DNA from: CAYPJE01 sp964410945
GTDB taxonomy: Bacteria > Fidelibacterota > Marinisomatia > Marinisomatales > TCS56
Length of the DNA: 17,738 nucleotides
NCBI GenBank assembly: GCA_964410945.1
Contig: CAYPJE010000056.1
Span: 1-17,738 of the forward strand
Direction: 5' to 3'
Shown here: piece after piece, positions 1 to 7,862 of the stretch
Position numbering within the stretch: the stretch's first letter is position 1
Layout: the number at the start of each line of letters is the position of its first letter
Program-made: the position numbers and the translations under genes
The notes under the pieces: generated by a model
Databases searched by the model: none
Told to the model about the DNA's origin: nothing
The model's input: only the letters and a program-made list of their open reading frames with translations

Positions 1-1
1 T

Positions 2-61
2 ATAAATATTCCTATTGACAGTCTTCAACCGGTCGATATAAGTTTCACCCTGTTATGCTGA
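2..61 (+). CDS. Possible 3' end of an upstream gene
   Basis: One forward frame is open from the window edge to a TGA at 59-61, giving about 19 codons; the other two forward frames stop early. If real, it is the C-terminus of a gene to the left, and the terminator at 154-183 could then end that gene's transcript. The stretch is too short to recognise, and a 19-codon open frame is easily due to chance. Confidence 0.2.
   Translation: MNIPIDSLQPVDISFTLLC
15..42 (+). promoter_or_regulatory. Sigma-70-like promoter upstream of proB
   Basis: A perfect -35 TTGACA lies at 15-20 and a -10 TATAAG (5 of 6) at 37-42, with a 16-nt spacer. Transcription would start near 49 and give a leader of about 145 nt before the proB start, containing a terminator. 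The match is good, but no transcript evidence is available and the position overlaps a possible upstream open frame. Confidence 0.5.
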
Positions 62-123
62 TCATAATTCATACTGAACGTTTCCCACGTCGCCATCCGA
101 AGGATCGGAGGTTTTGTAGATAG
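55..123 (+). CDS. Candidate 22-codon leader peptide before proB
   Basis: An ATG at 55 opens 22 codons to a TAG at 121-123. Six codons are Arg and two are Pro (CCA at 85, CCG at 97). The second Pro codon falls in the left arm of a small hairpin (96-109) whose right arm could instead pair with the terminator stem. This is the layout expected of a ribosome-stalling leader. No Shine-Dalgarno is visible and the frame may be accidental. Confidence 0.25.
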   Translation: MLIIIHTERFPRRHPKDRRFCR

Positions 124-153
124 CCCTGAATTTCAAGCTCATCTTCATTGCAG

Positions 154-183
154 GCCTCCGGATTATTCCGGAGGCTTTTTTTT
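154..183 (+). terminator. Intrinsic terminator directly before proB
   Basis: GCCTCCGG (154-161) and CCGGAGGC (168-175) form a perfect 8-bp GC-rich stem with a 6-nt loop, followed by eight T (176-183). It works only in the + direction. It ends 10 nt before the proB ATG, so it either terminates an upstream gene or attenuates proBA transcription. Confidence 0.85.
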
Positions 184-192
184 GGATTCCTA

Positions 193-1329
193 ATGAACAA
201 AGAAATAAATAAGATATTAATTAAGGTTGGAAGTTACAGTCTCTGTCACCCTGACGGCCGGCTGGACCACCAGCAAATTGTAAATCTGAGCCAGCAAGTG
301 GCCTACCTGGCCCAGCTGAATAAAACTGTGATTCTGGTGCTTAGCGGTGCGGTGGCTGCCGGAGCTCATATTCTGAATGGCAACGGTTCCAATGTTGTCA
401 ATAAACAGGCCGCCGCTGCCGTTGGCCAACCGATCCTGATGGGAATATTCCAGCAGGCTTTTAAGGATTACAGTATTCAGATCGCCCAGCTACTCCTGAC
501 GGAAGATGATCTTAATGACCGCCGCCGCTACCTGAATGCCCGCAATACTTTGAAAAACCTGATCAGCGGAAATATATTGCCGATAATTAATGAAAACGAT
601 ACGGTGTGCACTGAAGAAATTCGATTCAGTGATAATGATTTCCTGGCGGCCTTGTGTACCAAGCTGATGGATGTTGATATGCTGGTCATTCTGACTGACA
701 GCGATGGGATTGCCGAGGAAGATCCGAAACAGAATCCTGGTACGAAATACATTAATAACATGAGTGTTGCCGACCTTCGCGTTTTTAAACAAAAGTATCT
801 GGAACAATTGAAAAACAGTAATCACATATCTGCCGGCCTTGGGCGTGGCGGGCTGGCTACCAAGCTTGAAGCTCCATTAATGGCGGCTGAATATGGTGTG
901 CCGACGGTAATTGCCAACAGCCGTACCCGGCAGGTATTACCACGGTTGATCAAAGGTGATAACCTGGGGACAAGGATTACCCCTTCGGGGGGCAGGCTGA
1001 ATTCATGGAAGGCATATATTGCCCATGCCATGAAACCGAAGGCGGCCCTGATTATAGATGATGGTGCGGTTGAGGCCCTGCTGAAACGGAAAAGCAGTTT
1101 GCTGGCATCGGGAATTGTGCGGGTTGAAGGCCAGTTTCAGCGCGGTGATGGAATTTCATGCTGCCAGACGAATGGTAGTGAAATCGCCCGGGGTATCGTA
1201 GAATACAACAGTTCGGATGTCGTGAGAATCGCCGGGAAACATTCGGATGATATCGAACCGACGATCGGCTTCCGCTATCGACGTGGCGTTATTCACCGTG
1301 ATAATCTGGTAATGACCGGGAACGGATAA
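193..1329 (+). CDS. proB: Glutamate 5-kinase
   Basis: This enzyme phosphorylates L-glutamate with ATP to gamma-glutamyl phosphate, the first step of proline synthesis in the cytoplasm. The 378-aa protein has the amino-acid kinase fold with the KVGS start motif (11-14), SGAVAAG (51-57), the substrate loop INENDT (132-137), TDSDG (169-173) and the GLGRGGLATKLE segment (215-226). A C-terminal PUA domain follows (about 283-365). Length matches full-length ProB (E. coli type about 367 aa). A TTG at 148 would add 15 residues but would translate the terminator hairpin, so ATG 193 is chosen; only a weak GGA (184-186) precedes it. Its TAA is immediately followed by the proA ATG, so the two are co-transcribed and probably translationally coupled. 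In this family proline usually inhibits the kinase allosterically. Confidence 0.95.
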   Translation: MNKEINKILIKVGSYSLCHPDGRLDHQQIVNLSQQVAYLAQLNKTVILVLSGAVAAGAHILNGNGSNVVNKQAAAAVGQPILMGIFQQAFKDYSIQIAQLLLTEDDLNDRRRYLNARNTLKNLISGNILPIINENDTVCTEEIRFSDNDFLAALCTKLMDVDMLVILTDSDGIAEEDPKQNPGTKYINNMSVADLRVFKQKYLEQLKNSNHISAGLGRGGLATKLEAPLMAAEYGVPTVIANSRTRQVLPRLIKGDNLGTRITPSGGRLNSWKAYIAHAMKPKAALIIDDGAVEALLKRKSSLLASGIVRVEGQFQRGDGISCCQTNGSEIARGIVEYNSSDVVRIAGKHSDDIEPTIGFRYRRGVIHRDNLVMTGNG

Positions 1330-2589
1330 ATGAACAATAATTTAAAATTAACTTTAACGGCCATTGCCGATCGTACTAAACAGGCCAGCCTCAAACTTTC
1401 AGTTCTGGATACAGATCGCAAACAAAAGTTTCTGATGGCGGCGGCCGGTAATATCGTTGCCAAATCAAAATTGATCCAAAAGGCCAATAGCAGGGATTTG
1501 GAACTGGCCGAAGAGAAAGGTTTGTCATCTGCCATGCTTGACCGGTTGACCCTGACCCACGATCGGATCCTGGGAATGGCTGACAGTTTGCTGGAAGTAT
1601 GTAAACTGGCGGATCCGGTTGGTGAAATTATTGATCAGTGGGTGCGTCCCAATGGATTGAAGGTTCAGAAAAGGCGAATTCCACTGGGTGTGATTGGTGT
1701 GATCTATGAATCACGTCCCAACGTTACTGTCGAAGCAGCCGCCTTGTGCCTTTATTCGGGAAACGGTCTGCTGCTCCGTGGTGGCTCGGAAGCCTTCCGT
1801 TCCAATATGCTCCTGGTGCAACTGCTTAAAGAAGCCCTGGCGACGACCGGTTTATCCGATGCCGTAAATATTGTTCCCACAACCGATCGTGGATCAGTGG
1901 ATATTATGGCCCGACTCGATGATTACCTGGATGTAATTATCCCCCGTGGCGGGGAAGGGTTGATCAGGCGGGTCAGACAGGTGGCTACGGTACCGGTGAT
2001 CGCCCACTATAAAGGTAATTGCCATGTTTATGTGGATAAATCGGCTGAAATAAATATGGCAATGGATATAATCATTAATGGTAAGGTTCAGCGTCCCGGG
2101 GTCTGTAACGCGGTGGAAACCGTACTGGTACATGAATCGGTGAAGGATGAATTAATGCCAAACCTGCTGGGTAAATTGGCTGAGGCCGGTGTGGAGGTCC
2201 GTGGATGCCCGGCTACTGCATCATTTTCTGAAGCGGTTGTTCCCGCAACTGAATCCGATTACGATACTGAATTTCTTGACCTTATTCTGGCTCTGCGGGT
2301 AGTGCCTGATATCGATACCGCTATCGATCATATTCAACGGTTTACCAGTGATCATACTGAAGTTATTGTTGGTAATGATCCTGAAGCCCAGGAATATTTT
2401 ATTAACAGCCTGGATAGCTCGGCCATAATGGTGAATACATCTTCACGTTTCAACGATGGTGGGCAGCTGGGCCTGGGAGCCGAGATAGGAATCAGCACAA
2501 CCAAGCTGCATTCTTATGGTCCGATGGGACTGAAAGAATTAACCACCGCCAAATTCGTGGTACTGGGAGAGGGTCAGATCCGCAGTTAA
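1330..2589 (+). CDS. proA: Gamma-glutamyl phosphate reductase
   Basis: This enzyme reduces gamma-glutamyl phosphate to glutamate semialdehyde with NADPH, the second proline-synthesis step; the product cyclises to pyrroline-5-carboxylate, the substrate of ProC, which is not in this window. The 419-aa protein is full length for the family. Visible motifs are VIYESRPNVT (125-134), IPRGGEGLIR (204-213) and the catalytic PGVCNAVET with the thiol Cys259. The ATG directly follows the proB stop codon with no spacer, so translation is likely coupled and the two enzymes may channel the labile acyl phosphate. No internal damage is seen. Confidence 0.96.
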   Translation: MNNNLKLTLTAIADRTKQASLKLSVLDTDRKQKFLMAAAGNIVAKSKLIQKANSRDLELAEEKGLSSAMLDRLTLTHDRILGMADSLLEVCKLADPVGEIIDQWVRPNGLKVQKRRIPLGVIGVIYESRPNVTVEAAALCLYSGNGLLLRGGSEAFRSNMLLVQLLKEALATTGLSDAVNIVPTTDRGSVDIMARLDDYLDVIIPRGGEGLIRRVRQVATVPVIAHYKGNCHVYVDKSAEINMAMDIIINGKVQRPGVCNAVETVLVHESVKDELMPNLLGKLAEAGVEVRGCPATASFSEAVVPATESDYDTEFLDLILALRVVPDIDTAIDHIQRFTSDHTEVIVGNDPEAQEYFINSLDSSAIMVNTSSRFNDGGQLGLGAEIGISTTKLHSYGPMGLKELTTAKFVVLGEGQIRS

Positions 2590-2636
2590 TTGATATAGAG
2601 GCGGATGATCGGGCAGACCTAATTTCCGGCACCGTG

Positions 2637-3191
2637 ATGAACACGATTACAATCATTGGAATTGCGATCAGCCTGGCCATGGATGCCTTTGCTGTCTCGC
2701 TGGTTGCCGGAGCCACCATTCGCCCCCTGACGTATCGCCATTATTTTCGTCTGGCCTGGCATTTCGGCCTGTTTCAGTTTATGATGCCAGTCATCGGCTG
2801 GCTGGCCGGTACAACAATAATCGATTACCTGTTGCATATCGATCACTGGATCGCATTTGGATTGCTGACCGGTATAGGCGGGAAGATGATCTATGAATCC
2901 TTCAATCCAATGGTAAAGTACAAGCGCGATATTTCCCGGGGCTGGACCCTGATCGGACTGTCAATTGCTACCAGCATTGATGCCCTGGCGATTGGTTTAA
3001 CACTATCAGTTATCCAAGTCAGAATTCTCTATCCCAGTATAATCATCGGACTGGTTGCGCTGGTGTTTTCAGTGACTGGTGTTTTCCTTGGGCGCCGGTT
3101 TGGTGGCCGGATCGGGAAACGGTTTGAATTGTTGGGCGGGATTATATTGATCGTAATCGGTAGTAGGATTCTGTATAGCCACCTGGTTTAA
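2637..3191 (+). CDS. mntP: Manganese efflux pump MntP
   Basis: This small inner-membrane exporter lowers cytoplasmic Mn(II). The 184-aa protein has six hydrophobic segments in the two-fold repeated MntP layout. The first repeat carries SLAMDAFAVSLVAG (Asp16) and the second ATSIDALAIGL (Asp115); membrane Asp residues at these places are the signature of the family. Length matches the family (about 185-190 aa). A GTG three bases upstream (2634) is in frame, but the ATG at 2637 is preferred. The gene starts 47 nt after proA on the same strand and may be read through from it. No yybP-ykoY manganese riboswitch fits in the short gap, so any Mn control must come from elsewhere. Confidence 0.9.
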   Translation: MNTITIIGIAISLAMDAFAVSLVAGATIRPLTYRHYFRLAWHFGLFQFMMPVIGWLAGTTIIDYLLHIDHWIAFGLLTGIGGKMIYESFNPMVKYKRDISRGWTLIGLSIATSIDALAIGLTLSVIQVRILYPSIIIGLVALVFSVTGVFLGRRFGGRIGKRFELLGGIILIVIGSRILYSHLV

Positions 3192-3224
3192 TATTTAACC
3201 GTCCAGACAGCAGAAAAAGATTGT

Positions 3225-3247
3225 CGGATAGTTTTATCCGCTTTAAT
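3225..3247 (+). terminator. Weak terminator-like hairpin after mntP
   Basis: CGGATA (3225-3230) and TATCCG (3235-3240) form a perfect 6-bp stem with a GTTT loop, followed by CTTTAAT. The T-run is short and broken, so termination would be inefficient. It lies 34 nt after the mntP stop and just before the Fur-like dyad, which makes it a plausible end of the proBA-mntP unit. Confidence 0.35.
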
Positions 3248-3263
3248 TTCATTTGAGATATAT

Positions 3264-3278
3264 TGAAACTAAGTCTCA
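3264..3278. promoter_or_regulatory. Fur-family-type 7-1-7 operator
   Basis: TGAAACT-A-AGTCTCA is a 7-1-7 inverted repeat with 6 of 7 positions symmetrical, and further symmetrical pairs occur at 3261/3281 and 3262/3280. Fur, Zur and PerR sites share this geometry, and the outer TGA/TCA agrees with many Fur boxes. It is the only such dyad noticed upstream of the M28-feoA-feoB unit. A TATATT (3259-3264) overlapping its left edge could be a -10, although no good -35 was found. Assignment to Fur is inferred from feoAB downstream. Confidence 0.45.
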
Positions 3279-3393
3279 GTAACGTTTGTTTATGAGGCAA
3301 ATGCCCCAATCACAGCACATACGGAAGAATACCGATGAATCAGGTTCAGAGCGTCATCAAGACGGGAACAACAGCACATCGAGTATTTCATCC

Positions 3394-5184
3394 ATGAAAT
3401 TGACTCAAAATATAATCCTGATTATTGTGGTTCTGTTTTTATCGGATTGTAGCTGGAATGCAAATTCCATCCGGCCCGAAATAACGCCATTTGAATTAGA
3501 AGCCCATGTTCAGTATTTATCCAGCGATGACCTGGGCGGACGAAAGCCTGGTTCGGACGGTGACTGGTGGGCTTCGAAATATATATCAGAAACTTTAAAG
3601 AACTCCGGAATTGCCCTCTGGAATGAAGACGGTTTTCAATCATTTCCAGTGACAATTTCAGTCGAAGCGGGCACTGGCAATCGGTTGAAATTTGAAAAAT
3701 TTCTTGGTGTTCCCGGTGAGGATTTTATACCCCTGTCCTTTTCTGCCAATGCTGGTCTATCCGCGCCGGTTGTTTATGCCGGCTATGGTTTTGACTTTCA
3801 GCTGGATTCACTGTCCCACAATGATTATGGCGATAGCGATGTTACCGGCAAATGGGTGATGGTATTGCGCGGTGATCCGGATCTGGAAAACCAGAACAGT
3901 CCTTACCTGAATTTTAACTCCCTGCGCGACAAGGTTTTGACTGCACGGGATAATGGAGCCGGTGGAGTACTGTTTGTTTCCGGTCCAAATTTTGATGAAA
4001 CTGATGATTTACTTATCCTGAATCCCAGGGATAGTGAACGGCCGGTGAATATCCCGGTAATTCATATTAAACGCCGGGTGGCGGACAAAATTTTGTCCGG
4101 GGATAATGTTTCAATCACCGAACTGGAGGAACGAGCCAACGCTTTTCAGCCTGATCAGACCTTTGAAATTGGAACAGAGATTTCGGGTACTGCCGCAGTT
4201 AAAATAAATACGGCTGATACACATAATATTATCGGTATTCTGGAGGGATCTGATCCAGGGCTTAAAGATCAGTACATTATTGTTGGCGCTCATTATGACC
4301 ACCTGGGATTGGGTGGCCCCGGCTCTGGTTCACGACGTCCGGATTTGACTGAGATCCATAACGGAGCCGATGACAATGCTTCCGGTGTGGCAGCGGTGCT
4401 GGAACTGGCCCAGTGGCTGGCGATACAGCAGGCTGATCTGAAGCGCAGTGTTGTTTTTATTTTCTTTGGGGCTGAAGAAATGGGTGTTCTGGGTTCGAAA
4501 TATTTTGTCAACAATCCACCTCTTGACCTTGACTTAGCCCAGATCATGTTTAATCTGGATATGATCGGCAGTTATTTTCCCGATTCCACGACCCTGCTGA
4601 TCGGTGGCAGCGGAACGGCAGTGGGACTCCATGACCAAGTGGAAGCACTGGCCGATTCGCATGGTTTGAAACTGAAAATCACGCCGGAAGGTTATGGCCC
4701 TTCCGATCATTCTTCATTCTACGCCAAAGATATTCCGGTCTTATCGTTTTTTACCGGAGCACATGACCGTTACCATACCCCGGAAGATGATTATCAATAT
4801 TTGAATTATGCTGGTGAAAAACAGGTCGTTGACTTTGCGCATGATTTAATAACAGACTTTGCCAATCGGACCGACCAACTGGTATTTCAGGAGGCGGGGC
4901 CCAAGGAACAGCCCTCCGGACGTCGCCGCTTTAAGGTAGCGTTGGGGATTATGCCCGACCATGCCGCCGATGTGGATGGACTGCGGGTTGAAGTGGTGAT
5001 TCCCAACCGGCCGGGAGCACTGGCAGGATTGGAAAATGGAGATGTTATCATTGGTTTGGATGGCAAGCCGGTGGGTGATATCTATGAATATATGCATCGT
5101 CTGGCCGAATTGAAGACCGGTCAACGTACCAGTATTGAAGTAATGCGCGGCGGTGAAAAATTAATTTTGATTGCGGATTTCTGA
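3394..5184 (+). CDS. Exported M28 zinc peptidase with PA and PDZ domains
   Basis: This is a secreted or lipid-anchored metallopeptidase, probably an aminopeptidase with two zinc ions. The 596-aa protein starts with a hydrophobic signal (about 6-16) ending LSDC at Cys19; Asp before the Cys is unusual for a lipobox. A PA-type insert lies at about 110-240. The M28 catalytic core follows: GAHYDHLG (His300), NGADDNASG (Asp326/327), FFGAEEMG (Glu361/362), NLDMIG (Asp389) and SDHSSF (His439), so all metal and base positions are present. A C-terminal PDZ domain (about 525-590) may recruit substrates. The frame is open further upstream to 3286, but the signal peptide fixes the start at ATG 3394. It precedes feoA by 5 nt, so it appears to be the first gene of a feo operon. 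Confidence 0.9.
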   Translation: MKLTQNIILIIVVLFLSDCSWNANSIRPEITPFELEAHVQYLSSDDLGGRKPGSDGDWWASKYISETLKNSGIALWNEDGFQSFPVTISVEAGTGNRLKFEKFLGVPGEDFIPLSFSANAGLSAPVVYAGYGFDFQLDSLSHNDYGDSDVTGKWVMVLRGDPDLENQNSPYLNFNSLRDKVLTARDNGAGGVLFVSGPNFDETDDLLILNPRDSERPVNIPVIHIKRRVADKILSGDNVSITELEERANAFQPDQTFEIGTEISGTAAVKINTADTHNIIGILEGSDPGLKDQYIIVGAHYDHLGLGGPGSGSRRPDLTEIHNGADDNASGVAAVLELAQWLAIQQADLKRSVVFIFFGAEEMGVLGSKYFVNNPPLDLDLAQIMFNLDMIGSYFPDSTTLLIGGSGTAVGLHDQVEALADSHGLKLKITPEGYGPSDHSSFYAKDIPVLSFFTGAHDRYHTPEDDYQYLNYAGEKQVVDFAHDLITDFANRTDQLVFQEAGPKEQPSGRRRFKVALGIMPDHAADVDGLRVEVVIPNRPGALAGLENGDVIIGLDGKPVGDIYEYMHRLAELKTGQRTSIEVMRGGEKLILIADF

Positions 5185-5189
5185 TAAGC

Positions 5190-5504
5190 ATGTTCCGCGG
5201 CAGGAAAAGAAGACATTTTAAACACCGGCTTGGTATTAAGCATCGCCGGCATCCGTTGGCTGGCGGCCAACTGTGTCTGGCTGACCTGGAAGAGGGCGAC
5301 CGGGCCAAGGTGGTGGAAATCTATGGCAGTGAGCATTTTCGAATCCGTCTGATGGAGATGGGGCTGTTACCCGGCGACCTGGTTGAAATCGATAAATATG
5401 CCCCCTTGCAGGATCCTATCGAAATCATCGTAAAGGGCTACCACCTGGCCCTGCGGGTCCACGATGCAGGTAAGATCGTTGTTAAAAAACTGAAAGACGA
5501 ATGA
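5190..5504 (+). CDS. feoA: Ferrous iron transport protein FeoA
   Basis: This is a small cytoplasmic SH3-like protein that works with FeoB in Fe(II) uptake. Residues about 29-101 form the FeoA domain, with LADLEEGDRAKVVEI, the RLMEMGLLPGDLVEI core and a C-terminal beta strand. The 104-aa protein is longer than usual FeoA (about 75-85 aa) because residues 1-25 form a strongly basic Arg/Lys/His-rich extension. A TTG at codon 23 (5256) would remove it, but the ATG lies only 5 nt after the peptidase stop, consistent with coupled translation. It overlaps feoB by 4 nt (ATGA). Iron-dependent control through the dyad at 3264 is plausible. Confidence 0.9.
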   Translation: MFRGRKRRHFKHRLGIKHRRHPLAGGQLCLADLEEGDRAKVVEIYGSEHFRIRLMEMGLLPGDLVEIDKYAPLQDPIEIIVKGYHLALRVHDAGKIVVKKLKDE

Positions 5505-7780
5505 TCACCTCCGGTAAGAATATTGCCATTGCCGGTAATCCTAACAGCGGCAAAACCACCATTTTTAACGCCCTCACGGGCGCCCGCCAGAAAGTTGGTA
5601 ACTGGCCCGGCGTGACCGTTGAGCGCAAAGAAGGTCGCTTCACCCGTGCTGACATAGCATATAATGCCATTGATCTGCCCGGTACTTATTCCCTGGCGTC
5701 TTTCTCAATCGAGGAAACCATCGCCCGCAGTTATCTGATCGAGGAACGGCCTGATGTAGTGGTTAATATCGTCGATGCCTCCAACCTGGAGCGCAACCTT
5801 TATCTGACCACCCAGCTGATCGAACTGGGTGCCCCGCTGCTGGTGGTTCTGAATATGATGGATATGGCCCGTGACAAGGGACTGGAAATCGATACTGAAA
5901 AACTGAGTGTGCTGCTGGGAGCTCCCGTTGTTCCGGTGGTTGGACGGACCGGAGAAGGTATCGCTGAGTTAAAAGAAAAGATAGCCCAGGTAGCCGGTGT
6001 GGTATTGGAGAAACGACTGATTAATGTTGCCTACCCCCGGGAAATCGAGCTGGAGATTGAAAATATCAGTTCGGTTCTCAGTGAAAAGGGAATGGCCCGG
6101 GATCGGATGCGCTGGCGGGCGGTAAAACTGCTTGAGCGGGATGAAACATCCACCACTAAACTTGAGCAGGCCGAAGGAACCGAAGAATTAAAACAGCAGA
6201 TCGATGGGGCCATCGAGCGGATCGAAGGCATATATAAAGATACCTGCCGGGCAATAATCAGCCATGCCCGATACGGATTCATTCAGGGAGCGCTGCGTGA
6301 GTGCCGCCATGAGACGTTGGCCAACCCGGTGGATTACAGTCGCAAGATCGATAAAATTTTCACCAATCGCTGGATGGGTCTGCCGGTGTTTGGAATTATG
6401 CTGTGGGTGATGTTCCAGCTGACCTATAACCTGGGCGCCTATCCCATGGATTGGATCGATGGCGGGGTAGCCTGGCTGATGAATTGGTTGAGTGGACTGT
6501 TGCCGCCGGGGATGTTCGCCAGCCTGGTAGTGGATGGCATGATTGGCGGCGTCGGTTCGATTGCTGTCTTCCTGCCCAATATTTTTATTCTTTTCTTTAT
6601 AATTGCCCTGCTGGAAGACAGCGGGTATATGGCCCGGGTAGCCTTTATCATGGATCGGGTGATGCATTCCATGGGCCTCCATGGCAAGGCCTTTGTCCCC
6701 ATGGTTATGGGTTTTGGCTGTAATGTGCCGGCCATAATGGGAACCCGCATCCTGGAGACCCGCCGGGACCGGATTCTGTCGATTCTGATCAATCCATTCA
6801 TGAGCTGTTCGGCCCGCTTTCCGGTCTATGTTTTAGTAGCTGGTGCCTTTTTCCCACAGCAGGCGGGGACGGTAATCTTCAGTATGTATGCCCTGGGAAT
6901 GCTGGTGGCGATTCTTTCGGGACGCTTGTTCAGTAAAACCATATTGGCAGGTGAGTCAAGACCATTTGTGATGGAATTGCCACCCTACCAGTTCCCGACC
7001 ATCAATTCCCTGCTGCTGCATACCTGGGAACGGGGAATCATTTTTATCCGCAAGATGGGCACGGTTATTCTGGCCGGTTCGATTATCATCTGGGCCTTAG
7101 GATATTTCCCCGAGCAGGTGGAATTATCCAGAGACTACGGTGTGATTCAGAAACAGGCCAATCAGGAATTGGCAGTGGAACTGGCGGAAATTGAATTACG
7201 GTTCCAGGCCTCAGTTAAAACTGATCAGATCAATTATTCTTCCAATATGGTGCCCTACGAACAGAGTGCCACCTATAAAGTGCTGGTAAACCAGCGCGAG
7301 GAACTGCGGTCCGCTGTCCAGACCAGGTATGATTCGATCAGCAGTGTCATCAGCTATGAACGGATGGCTGAGACGATGGAAAAGAAATGGATCGGCCGGC
7401 TTGGCAAGATAATGGAGCCCCTGGTTGAGCCGTTAGGCTTCACCTGGCGGGAGAGTGTCGCCCTGGTGACCGGATTCGTGGCCAAAGAGATCGTCGTATC
7501 CACCTATGGAGTATTGTTCGGTGTTGGCGATGACCAGACTGAGGAGAGCCGCGGAATCATAGAAAGCCTGCGGAAATCGGGGATGACACCGCTGGTAGGA
7601 CTGGCTTTTCTGGTTTTTACACTTTTATATACACCTTGCCTGGCAACCGTTGCCGCCATTCGCCGGGAAACCAACAGCTGGGGATTTACGGTTTTTTCAG
7701 TGGCCTATTCACTGGGACTGGCTTGGATATTGGCATTTATAATTTTCCAGGTAGGTTCAGTTTTCAACTGGTTGTCGTGA
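5501..7780 (+). CDS. feoB: Ferrous iron transporter FeoB
   Basis: This is an inner-membrane Fe(II) transporter with a fused G domain. The 759-aa protein has G1 GNPNSGKTT (12-20), G2 region NWPGVTVE (34-41), G3 DLPG (58-61) and G4 NMMD (118-121), then the helical GDI-like region (about 170-285). The membrane part carries the two Gate repeats, with GFGCNVPAIMGTR (404-416) and NPFMSCSARFPVY (431-443), and the conserved SGYMARVAFIMDR (374-386). A polar stretch at about 540-640, rich in Glu and Gln, separates the two halves of the membrane domain. VEPLGFTWRESVALVTGFVAKE (642-663) and TPCLATVAA (711-719) complete the core. Length is normal (E. coli 773 aa). The start codon overlaps the feoA stop; no FeoC follows. 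Confidence 0.96.
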   Translation: MITSGKNIAIAGNPNSGKTTIFNALTGARQKVGNWPGVTVERKEGRFTRADIAYNAIDLPGTYSLASFSIEETIARSYLIEERPDVVVNIVDASNLERNLYLTTQLIELGAPLLVVLNMMDMARDKGLEIDTEKLSVLLGAPVVPVVGRTGEGIAELKEKIAQVAGVVLEKRLINVAYPREIELEIENISSVLSEKGMARDRMRWRAVKLLERDETSTTKLEQAEGTEELKQQIDGAIERIEGIYKDTCRAIISHARYGFIQGALRECRHETLANPVDYSRKIDKIFTNRWMGLPVFGIMLWVMFQLTYNLGAYPMDWIDGGVAWLMNWLSGLLPPGMFASLVVDGMIGGVGSIAVFLPNIFILFFIIALLEDSGYMARVAFIMDRVMHSMGLHGKAFVPMVMGFGCNVPAIMGTRILETRRDRILSILINPFMSCSARFPVYVLVAGAFFPQQAGTVIFSMYALGMLVAILSGRLFSKTILAGESRPFVMELPPYQFPTINSLLLHTWERGIIFIRKMGTVILAGSIIIWALGYFPEQVELSRDYGVIQKQANQELAVELAEIELRFQASVKTDQINYSSNMVPYEQSATYKVLVNQREELRSAVQTRYDSISSVISYERMAETMEKKWIGRLGKIMEPLVEPLGFTWRESVALVTGFVAKEIVVSTYGVLFGVGDDQTEESRGIIESLRKSGMTPLVGLAFLVFTLLYTPCLATVAAIRRETNSWGFTVFSVAYSLGLAWILAFIIFQVGSVFNWLS

Positions 7781-7797
7781 TATATTTCAGCGGCGGA

Positions 7798-7861
7798 ATT
7801 ATTCCCGGATCGCTGTAATTTCCCCCGTTTACCAAAACGAATTGTTTAAGCCGGGAATAAT
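7798..7861 (+). repeat. 11-bp perfect inverted repeat that includes an SD site
   Basis: ATTATTCCCGG (7798-7808) is perfectly complementary to CCGGGAATAAT (7851-7861), with 42 nt between. The right arm contains the GGGA Shine-Dalgarno (7853-7856) of the Ntn hydrolase at 7863, so a folded mRNA would hide that ribosome site. It could instead slow read-through from feoB. No T-run follows, so it is not a typical terminator. Confidence 0.5.
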
Positions 7862-7862
7862 A

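Noticed and set aside
148..192. N-terminal extension of ProB from a TTG start
   Set aside because: It would encode 15 residues through the terminator hairpin and T-run, and ProB homologues start at the position matching ATG 193.
43..192. T-box riboswitch upstream of proB
   Set aside because: No conserved T-box bulge sequence or specifier stem is visible, and the leader is too short.
2590..2636. yybP-ykoY manganese riboswitch before mntP
   Set aside because: The gap is only 47 nt, too short for the riboswitch, and the typical loop sequences are absent.
6188..6682. 164-codon minus-strand frame inside feoB
   Set aside because: Antisense to the conserved FeoB GDI and membrane domains; its His/Gln-rich composition is a typical shadow.
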